Positions 32,406 through 38,304 of a stretch of DNA of 38,304 nt are shown here, one piece after another; position 1 is the stretch's first letter; each line of letters opens with the position of its first letter. The notes under the pieces were generated by a model that searched no databases, was not told the DNA's origin, and saw nothing but the letters and a program-made list of their open reading frames with translations. The position numbers and the translations under genes are program-made. The DNA lies in contig JAJBTU010000003.1 of the NCBI GenBank assembly GCA_020860715.1, positions 9,726 through 48,029 on the forward strand, in the 5' to 3' direction. The stretch comes from Clostridiales bacterium. Lineage in GTDB: Bacteria; Bacillota; Clostridia; Lachnospirales; Lachnospiraceae.

Positions 32406-33407
32406 TTATTTTTTCTTTCCGCCAAACTTTACACCGTTGCGGCGCATGATATCCAGAAGTACGCACGCTACTACGATGATACCGATAATGATATTTCGCA
32501 TAGCCACAGGAACGTTTGCCAGTGTCAGGCCGTTCTGCAGGATCGCCCATACGGAAGCACCCGCGATGACGCCGACCAGAAGGCCGCTGCCGCCTAAGGT
32601 GGAAATACCGCCGATAACGGCTGCCGCAACACCGTACATCTCGTAACTCAAACCTGCCTGCATGGAGCCCATGCCTGCCGCCGCCATGGTCACCAGACCT
32701 GCGATGCAGGAGCAGAAAGCGGAAATGCAGTACGCTACGGTCGTCGTCTTGTATACGTCAACACCGGAAAGGCGGGCCGCGTCAACATTGGAACCGATGG
32801 CGTAAATATGCCGTCCTGTGCGGGTATAATTCATAATATAGTTAAATATGCACCAGATGATCAGTGTCACGATAACGCCGTAATAGATAACGCCGATCCT
32901 TCCGTAGTAGAAAAGCTGTCTGACAGCGGTAGCCAGAGGCGCCGTCCCGATGTCGCCTGTGTTGTAGTTGCCGTTCACTACCTCCGCAAGACCGCGGCAG
33001 ATAGTCATCGTGCCCAGTGTGCCGATGAAAGGCGGAAGTTTAAACTTGCCGACCAGCAGGCCGTTTACGATGCCAACCGCCAGACAGGCAATGATATCAA
33101 CAATAATCGCAACGATCGGGTTCACGCCGTTGCAGATCAGGGTCGCTGAGATCATGGCGGACATACCGAGCACAGATCCGATGGACAGGTCGATGTTGCC
33201 CGTGATACACACAATGCCCTGCCCGATTCCAACCAGCAGATAAGGGCAGATGGACCGTGTCAGTGACATAAGATTTGTTTTGGAAGCAAAGTTTCCGTTC
33301 ATAAATGTGAAGATGATCATCAGTATAACGACGCCGGCAAACGCTGTCAGTACAGATGCCATTCCCGGAATCGCCAGAAACTTTCTAAAACCTGATTTTT
33401 CTTTCAT
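32406..33407 (-). CDS. sugar ABC transporter permease (RbsC type)
   Basis: 333 aa with about ten membrane helices. The RbsC/LivH-like signature is clear: GIGQGIVCITGNIDLSIGSV, GKFKLPPFIGTLGTMTICRGLA and YAIGSNVDAARLSGVDV (the cytoplasmic coupling loop), then GISTLGGSGLLVGVIAGAS. It dimerises to form the channel. AAAGGAG precedes the ATG at 33407. It lies 62 bases before the receptor gene and 76 after rbsA; the latter gap has a GTAACTGT/ACAGTTAC hairpin (33442-33468). Confidence 0.92.
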   Translation of the reverse strand: MKEKSGFRKFLAIPGMASVLTAFAGVVILMIIFTFMNGNFASKTNLMSLTRSICPYLLVGIGQGIVCITGNIDLSIGSVLGMSAMISATLICNGVNPIVAIIVDIIACLAVGIVNGLLVGKFKLPPFIGTLGTMTICRGLAEVVNGNYNTGDIGTAPLATAVRQLFYYGRIGVIYYGVIVTLIIWCIFNYIMNYTRTGRHIYAIGSNVDAARLSGVDVYKTTTVAYCISAFCSCIAGLVTMAAAGMGSMQAGLSYEMYGVAAAVIGGISTLGGSGLLVGVIAGASVWAILQNGLTLANVPVAMRNIIIGIIVVACVLLDIMRRNGVKFGGKKK

Positions 33408-33441
33408 AGCAGCTTACTCTCCTTTATTGATCTGAATTCCT

Positions 33442-33468
33442 GTAACTGTTCCGTGTTTTCACAGTTAC
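33442..33468 (-). other. 8-bp intercistronic hairpin between rbsA- and rbsC-type genes
   Basis: Perfect arms GTAACTGT/ACAGTTAC around an 11-base loop. No T-run; likely an mRNA-processing or stability stem within the operon. Confidence 0.4.
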
Positions 33469-33483
33469 GCATCCGTATTTTCA

Positions 33484-34992
33484 TCACTCAGCATTGTCGC
33501 CAAACTGAGTCGCGTATGTCATGATCTCTTCCTCGGTCGTCGCGCGCGGATCCACCTCTCCGGTAATCTTACCATTGCACATGACAATGATCCGGTCTGC
33601 AATGCCCATGACCTCCGGCATTTCAGAGGATACGATGATGACGCCGACGCCCTGCTTCTTAAGGTCGTTGATGATCTGGTAAATCTCTACCTTCGCCGCA
33701 ACATCGATACCGCGGGTCGGCTCGTCGAAAATCACCACCCGGGATTCTCTTGCCAGCCATTTTGCCACGACCACCTTCTGCTGATTGCCGCCGGAAAGGC
33801 TTCCTGCCTCGATCTCCGGTCCCGCCATCTTGATGGTAAGGGAATTCTTTCCCTTTTCAATCATTTCATTTTCCACTTTTTTATTGATTTTTCCACCGGC
33901 GCCGCAGATGATATCCAGATTCGGAAGCGCGATATTGTCGCGGATGGAGAGTTTTGTGCACAGGCCCTCTTTCTTCCTGTCTTCCGGTGCAAGCACGATG
34001 CCCTGCCGGATCGCTTCTTCCGGACTGCTGATCTTCAGGGTCTTGCCGTCCAGAATGATCTCGCCGGATTCCTTCGGATCCGCTCCGAAGATGGCCCGCA
34101 TGGTCTCGGTACGTCCTGCGCCTACCAGACCGGAGAAGCCGAGAACCTCGCCTTCATAAACGTCAAAGCTGACGTCGCGCACCATACGGCCGGCATTGAG
34201 ATTCTTTACCTCCAGGATCTTCTTGCCCTTCGGCACCTGATCCCGCGGGAACTGATTGGTGATCTCACGGCCAACCATGTTGGCAATGATCTGGTCCATG
34301 GTAAAGTCCGTAAATTTGCCTTCCGTGATGTACTTGCCGTCACGCATGATGGTAACGCTGTCAACAATGTGATGCAGTTCCTGCAGACGATGGCTGATAT
34401 AAACGATCGCCGTACCCATTGCCTTCAGTTCATGGACAATGCGGAACATCTCCGTAATCTCCGCGTTGGACAGAGACGAGGACGGTTCATCCATCACAAG
34501 GATCTTCGCGTTGATCAGGAGTGCCTTGCCGATCTCAACCATCTGCTGGCGGCCGACCGTCAGATCGCCTACGGTAGCCTCCGGATCCAGATCCGTGATG
34601 CCCAGCTTTGCGAGCTGTTCTTTGGCCTGACGGTTCATTTCCTTTGTATCAAGCCGGCCATTTTTTACAAGTTCACGTCCAAGGAACATGTTGTTCGCAA
34701 CCGTCAGGTGCTGGCACATATTCAATTCCTGATGAATGATCGCAATTCCCAGATCCTGTGCCTGTTTGGTGTTCAGGTCGCCGGTGATTTTTTTCCCGAA
34801 CACTTCAATGTCGCCTGAATCCCTCGTGTAAACACCGGAAAGAATCTTCATCAGGGTTGATTTGCCTGCGCCATTCTCGCCCAGCAACGCCATGACTTCT
34901 CCTGATTTCACATGGAGCTGAACATCGTCCAACGCCTTTACGCCGGGGAATGTCTTTGTAATATGCTCCATAGAAACAGCATACTCACTCAT
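33484..34992 (-). CDS. sugar ABC transporter ATP-binding protein (RbsA type, two ABC domains)
   Basis: 502 aa, the usual length for the double-ABC sugar ATPases (RbsA, XylG, MglA). Domain 1: Walker A GENGAGKST (37-45), signature-region LTVGRQQMVEIGKA, Walker B ILVMDEPSSSLS. Domain 2: Walker A replaced by GLVGAGRTE as is normal in this family, signature SLSGGNQQKVVVAKWLA, Walker B VVIFDEPTRGIDV. It energises sugar import with the RbsC and RbsB proteins. AAAGGAG precedes the ATG at 34992; 53 bases separate it from the isomerase upstream. Confidence 0.93.
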   Translation of the reverse strand: MSEYAVSMEHITKTFPGVKALDDVQLHVKSGEVMALLGENGAGKSTLMKILSGVYTRDSGDIEVFGKKITGDLNTKQAQDLGIAIIHQELNMCQHLTVANNMFLGRELVKNGRLDTKEMNRQAKEQLAKLGITDLDPEATVGDLTVGRQQMVEIGKALLINAKILVMDEPSSSLSNAEITEMFRIVHELKAMGTAIVYISHRLQELHHIVDSVTIMRDGKYITEGKFTDFTMDQIIANMVGREITNQFPRDQVPKGKKILEVKNLNAGRMVRDVSFDVYEGEVLGFSGLVGAGRTETMRAIFGADPKESGEIILDGKTLKISSPEEAIRQGIVLAPEDRKKEGLCTKLSIRDNIALPNLDIICGAGGKINKKVENEMIEKGKNSLTIKMAGPEIEAGSLSGGNQQKVVVAKWLARESRVVIFDEPTRGIDVAAKVEIYQIINDLKKQGVGVIIVSSEMPEVMGIADRIIVMCNGKITGEVDPRATTEEEIMTYATQFGDNAE

Positions 34993-35045
34993 TTCATTAC
35001 TCCTTTCTTATTTTATTTTAAGCGAGCGTGAAAGCACGCCTGAAA

Positions 35046-35735
35046 TCAATCTTTTGCTGCCGGATACTCGTTGCACAGCAGGCGGTACGGCGGCTCATCC
35101 TCCTCGATCGTCGGGAAACGTCCCAGCGGCTCATAGAAGCGGTTGTCTGTATTGTCATCGTTGCACATCGATACCTCACCCACGAGAACCTTTGTGCCGT
35201 CTTTCGGAATAATAAATTCATGATAATAATAAGGATAAAGCGTGAGACTCTGGCCCGGCTTTAAGATAATGTCGGAGCCCGCCGGCACCTTGTAGCAGCG
35301 GCCATCCGAGAAAATCTCAACATCCGTGTCAAGCAGTTCGCCTTCATTCTCGCGGTTCGCGTTCCACAGATGGAAGATCAGGTCTCCGCCGCCGCGGTTG
35401 ATGATATCCTCCATCTTATTCCAGTGGAAATGATTCGGAGAAATCTGTCCCGGATACAGCATCATGATCTTTTCTGCGTAGCATTTTGTGTATTTCGGGT
35501 TGTGCGCGTTGCCGTTGCGGATCGTAATCAGGGAAAGGCCTTTCTCCGCAAAATTGCCCTCGCCATAGTCCGTGATATCCCAGCCTAAGGCATTGTCGCG
35601 GATCTCGTCGTATTCGTGGCCCTTTGTCTGCCATTCTTCCGGAGTAAAGCTAAGGAACGGCGGCAGAGCAAACTTATACTCTTTCAGCATTGCCTCAAAA
35701 TCCTTGATGATCGCGTTGATCTGTGAACGTTTCAT
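35046..35735 (-). CDS. D-lyxose/D-mannose ketol-isomerase (cupin type)
   Basis: 229 aa, matching the cupin-fold D-lyxose isomerase family that interconverts D-lyxose and D-xylulose or D-mannose and D-fructose. Metal ligands are visible as His-x-His...Glu in PNHFHWNKMEDIINRGGGD and a later His in LTLYPYYYHEF. The N-terminal MKRSQINAIIKDFEAMLKEY and GWDITDYGEGNF are family hallmarks. The imported sugar is probably isomerised here, but no kinase is in the window. AAAGGAG precedes the ATG at 35735. Confidence 0.9.
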   Translation of the reverse strand: MKRSQINAIIKDFEAMLKEYKFALPPFLSFTPEEWQTKGHEYDEIRDNALGWDITDYGEGNFAEKGLSLITIRNGNAHNPKYTKCYAEKIMMLYPGQISPNHFHWNKMEDIINRGGGDLIFHLWNANRENEGELLDTDVEIFSDGRCYKVPAGSDIILKPGQSLTLYPYYYHEFIIPKDGTKVLVGEVSMCNDDNTDNRFYEPLGRFPTIEEDEPPYRLLCNEYPAAKD

Positions 35736-35788
35736 TTTTGTATTCTCCTTTCCTCTTTCAAAGCGAACGCTTCCTCATTCGCCATATT

Positions 35789-36844
35789 TTATAAGCCATA
35801 TGTTTTCTGATACGAGGCAACTGCCTTCGTAATCTCTTCTTCTCCATCCAGCACCGTAAAAGTCAGCTGATTTTTTTCCTTCGCAAAAGGCGCCAGCTTA
35901 TGTACGTTCCCGTGCTCCTCATGATACGGACGCCCGTAGACACTGGAGTTGGACGGCTCCAGCCCGATCACGTAATCGCCGGAGGCCGTAGACTTCCACT
36001 CCATAAAATATGGGAGAAATTCTGTATTCCACGCCACCCTTAATCCCAGGCCCAGAGGTTCATTGATCACCAGAACCTCCGTATTCCCCTTCGCGTCCTT
36101 CTTCATGTCGTGGATAAAGACGTATTCCGCCTCATTGTCCTTCGGCGCGTCCATCCGGTCATATTCCGCCTCATGTCCCTCGGCGTCGCTGTCCCGTGCC
36201 GTCACGCTTTGGGTCGGCACATACAGCCTTGTATTTTCATCCAGGAACGGATATCCCATGTTGATATGATACAGGAGCATCAGCGGCTCTTCCCGGTAAG
36301 ACTCATTCTCAATCTCGTCTGTAACCGTGATCGTCTTCTCCCCAAAGATACTGACGATCTCGCGCCGCAGCACCATATTCTCACCAAACAGTGCCGCCTC
36401 GCGCATCTCGCCTTTCACAGAAAGGCGATAACCATCCTCTTCCCAGTGCGCGTCCGCGCTTAAATGCTCGCCCGGCGTCGTCCGGATCCGTCCGTGCATC
36501 GGATACTCCACGCCGTCTATCGTACACGGCGCGCAGATATTTTCCAGACCCGACGTAAAAAACAGGCCGCCCATGATGCTGCGGATCGCTTCCTCACCAT
36601 TCGTATCGTAATGATTTCTTCCCTGCATTCCGGGCTTGGAGAGGAAGTTCATATTGATCCCCTTATAACTCAGATTGCAGATATCCAGGCATTTGTCTGC
36701 AAGTATCTGATAAGACATCCTGCCGTTTTTGACTTCGTAGGCCTTCAGTCCGGAGGAGCGTCCCTCCATATAGGTCACCGGCCGGACATATGCAACCTGC
36801 TGCATACTGCCGAGATATTTCATCAAATCCTGCCTGCTGCTCAT
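35789..36844 (-). CDS. DUF4432 (aldose-1-epimerase-like) protein
   Basis: 351 aa from the ATG at 36844 (AGGAGAAGAG upstream); an upstream ATG at 36973 would overlap the neighbouring gene and adds a segment with no family match. The fold is galactose-mutarotase-like: LKAYEVKNGRMSYQILADKC LDI region, then MNFLSKPGMQGRNHYD, YPMHGRIRTTPGEHL and LYHINMGYPFLDE. Members probably epimerise or bind sugars at C1; catalytic residues for this subgroup are not firmly known. Within the operon it could speed anomer exchange of the imported sugar. Confidence 0.85.
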   Translation of the reverse strand: MSSRQDLMKYLGSMQQVAYVRPVTYMEGRSSGLKAYEVKNGRMSYQILADKCLDICNLSYKGINMNFLSKPGMQGRNHYDTNGEEAIRSIMGGLFFTSGLENICAPCTIDGVEYPMHGRIRTTPGEHLSADAHWEEDGYRLSVKGEMREAALFGENMVLRREIVSIFGEKTITVTDEIENESYREEPLMLLYHINMGYPFLDENTRLYVPTQSVTARDSDAEGHEAEYDRMDAPKDNEAEYVFIHDMKKDAKGNTEVLVINEPLGLGLRVAWNTEFLPYFMEWKSTASGDYVIGLEPSNSSVYGRPYHEEHGNVHKLAPFAKEKNQLTFTVLDGEEEITKAVASYQKTYGL

Positions 36845-36887
36845 GTTCTCTTCTCCTGCCTTCTTGCACTGTTTTTCTATCCTGCTT

Positions 36888-36927
36888 CCGTATGCCGTCT
36901 CCCTCTCACAGGGGCTGCCGCATACGG
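36888..36927 (-). other. intercistronic hairpin in the sugar operon
   Basis: Arms CCGTATGC/GCATACGG around a 24-base loop in the 121-base gap between the SIS and DUF4432 genes. No T-run. The gap is otherwise empty. Confidence 0.4.
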
Positions 36928-36965
36928 TATTCCCCGCCAAAGCAACCGCATCCGCAGTCATCCGG

Positions 36966-37538
36966 TCACTCAAGGTTCGCGTGATACTGCCATAAGGACT
37001 TCATATCCAGCTGCTTTTCCTCAATGATCATCTTTGCCAGAATATCTCCAAGAAGAAGCACGCTCTGCTCAAACAGGGAGGTCATGGGCTGGCAGGAATC
37101 AATCTCATCCTCCAGATAAAACTTCGTGCGGACCGGGATCCGTACCATAAAATCACAGATGTCTTTCATTTCACTGTTCGGGTTCGAACCGATATGTACG
37201 ATCCTGCAGTCCACCGCTGCCCTTGCTTTCTTTGCAATCCCCAGCGGGAACAGAGAACCGCCGGAGCCGGAGCCCACGATCAGCAGGTCATTCTTTGTGA
37301 TGGCCGGCTCTGTAATCTCTCCCACATAATGCGCCTTAATGCCCAGATGCGCGAGACGCTTGCATACGCACTGCAGCGCCAGCATAACGCGTCCAACACC
37401 CACAAAAAATACCTGATCTGCCTTCAGTATCTCCTCCGTCAGCTGTTCCAGCGACTTCGGATCAATGCTGGCCATGGTCCTGCGCAGTTCATCAAATACA
37501 TCCTCACATGCCTTGTCGTAATTCTCTTTAAATGCCAT
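36966..37538 (-). CDS. SIS-domain sugar-phosphate isomerase (6-phospho-3-hexuloisomerase-like)
   Basis: 190 aa, a single SIS domain. It contains VFFVGVGRVMLALQCVCKRLAHLG and LLIVGSGSGGS, the phosphosugar-binding Ser/Gly loop, followed by VHIGSNPNSEMKDICDFMVRIP. Length and pattern fit 6-phospho-3-hexuloisomerase (hexulose-6-phosphate to fructose-6-phosphate), but arabinose-5-phosphate isomerases are related. The overlap of 11 bases with the epimerase gene upstream shows tight coupling. The two enzymes together could convert a ketose phosphate to fructose-6-phosphate or a pentulose phosphate. Confidence 0.85.
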   Translation of the reverse strand: MAFKENYDKACEDVFDELRRTMASIDPKSLEQLTEEILKADQVFFVGVGRVMLALQCVCKRLAHLGIKAHYVGEITEPAITKNDLLIVGSGSGGSLFPLGIAKKARAAVDCRIVHIGSNPNSEMKDICDFMVRIPVRTKFYLEDEIDSCQPMTSLFEQSVLLLGDILAKMIIEEKQLDMKSLWQYHANLE

Positions 37539-38226
37539 TGTATTCTCCCTGTATCTTCTTTAATCTCTGAAGGCTTCCTGCCATGTCATTCCTGTCAATG
37601 CAGGTGCTTCCTGTCACAAAAATATCTACGTCTTCTTTTCCGTAATCGATCAGATTCTGCACGGAAATGCGCCCGTCCACCTCGATCTTCGTATCGAGTC
37701 CTCTCTCATCGATCATCCTGCGCAGATCCCGGATCTTCCGGGCCGCGTAGGAAACCTGCTTCTCACCCTTTACAAACGCGTAGCCGGGATTGATGAGCAT
37801 CAGCAGAACCGTATCGCATTTCTCCAGAACATAATCAACGGTCGAGAGAGGGGTCGCCGGCCGCAGTGCCACACCGGCTTTCACGCCCTTTGCGTGTATG
37901 CGGTTCAGCATGCCGTCAATATGCGGCTGTGTCTCCGCGTGAAAAACGATCTGTTCCACTCCGATGTCCAGAAGCTCATCTACAAAATAATCCTGCTCCG
38001 TCACCATCACATGGCAGTCAAACTGCAGATCTGTCTTTGCCCGGAGCTGCCGCACCGTGTCCAGTCCCAGCGGCATGCTCGGACTGAAATGCCCGTCCAG
38101 GATATCCACATGGAGCATTTCTATCCCGCAGGACTCCAGGACGCGGATCTGGCTTTCCAGATTGCACATGTCCAGGCAGATCAGAGACGGTGAAATGATA
38201 CATTTTTTGTCCCAAACCGACTTCAT
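37528..38226 (-). CDS. ribulose-phosphate/allulose-6-phosphate 3-epimerase family protein
   Basis: 232 aa TIM barrel. Motifs: IISPSLICLDMCNLESQI (start), MLHVDILDGHFSPSMPLG (metal-binding His and Asp), FDCHVMV, FHAET, GVALRPATPLSTVDYVL, LLMLINPGYA and KIEVDGRISVQNL. The phosphate loop is FVTGSTCIDR. It epimerises C3 of a ketose phosphate; pairing with a PHI-like SIS protein and a non-housekeeping operon points to allulose-6-phosphate-type epimerase rather than the general Rpe. GAGGAGGA precedes the ATG at 38226. No terminator or clear -10 box is visible in 38227-38304, so the operon may begin upstream of the window. Confidence 0.88.
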   Translation of the reverse strand: MKSVWDKKCIISPSLICLDMCNLESQIRVLESCGIEMLHVDILDGHFSPSMPLGLDTVRQLRAKTDLQFDCHVMVTEQDYFVDELLDIGVEQIVFHAETQPHIDGMLNRIHAKGVKAGVALRPATPLSTVDYVLEKCDTVLLMLINPGYAFVKGEKQVSYAARKIRDLRRMIDERGLDTKIEVDGRISVQNLIDYGKEDVDIFVTGSTCIDRNDMAGSLQRLKKIQGEYNGI

Positions 38227-38304
38227 ATTCTGTCCTCCTCAGATGCCATGGTAGTGTCAAATCCTACCCGTTTTTTAATGCCTAAATCCTATAGAAACCT
38301 TGAT

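Overview
The window looks like a chromosomal segment from a Clostridia-class Firmicute, most plausibly Lachnospiraceae. The grounds are AGGAGG-type ribosome binding sites, sigma-A TTGACA/TATAAT promoters, a T-box leader, an ECF transporter, a TrpX-like ABC importer and moderate-GC coding sequence. The species cannot be named from sequence alone. Nearly all genes run on the minus strand, so operons read from high to low coordinates. No rRNA, tRNA, CRISPR, integrase or transposase was recognised.

Layout. (1) 1-2126 is AT-rich: a secreted cysteine-amidase-like protein with Ig-like repeats (cut by the window edge), then about 830 bases with a strong promoter, a strong Shine-Dalgarno, a 27-codon ORF and a strong terminator but no long ORF. 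(2) 2127-10154: murA, then a nucleoside-salvage operon read deoD-deoB-cdd-pdp, followed by a CBS-type pyrophosphatase and a flavin-reductase-like gene. (3) 10475-14794: a TPR lipoprotein, an L,D-transpeptidase whose start is out of frame across homopolymers, an MscS channel and cobO. (4) 14870-21438: a GNAT/D-2-hydroxyacid dehydrogenase fusion with a repeat-filled 5' leader, a gene remnant, a VWA-like/MoxR ATPase pair and a DUF4143 ATPase. (5) 21678-26130: a TrpX-like ABC importer and a LarA-family gene. (6) 26392-30253: a T-box-controlled ECF transporter, probably for tryptophan. (7) 30261-38226: a sugar operon of epimerase, SIS isomerase, DUF4432, lyxose/mannose isomerase and RbsABC-type importer, followed by an AroE-like dehydrogenase.

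The most striking pattern is a family of short palindromic elements. Between genes they lie in tandem or as strings of hairpins (16421-16712, 20066-20139, 26180-26391). They also appear to sit in frame inside unrelated proteins. Cdd and DeoB share the same inserted peptide, DAKNAARCAA, encoded by a near-identical 33-bp core. The DUF4143 ATPase carries an insertion made of a perfect 11-bp hairpin, and the VWA-like protein carries another palindrome-rich insertion. Copies differ in their stem arms yet keep them complementary, as expected if structure is selected. This resembles the protein-invading palindromic elements known from Rickettsia, but in a Firmicute.

Other points: a possible undescribed structured RNA at 1081-1911, an A9/T7 frameshift in the transpeptidase, a UGG specifier that matches the predicted tryptophan transporter, and an AroE homologue that keeps its catalytic Lys/Asp but has lost the usual shikimate-binding Ser-x-Ser.
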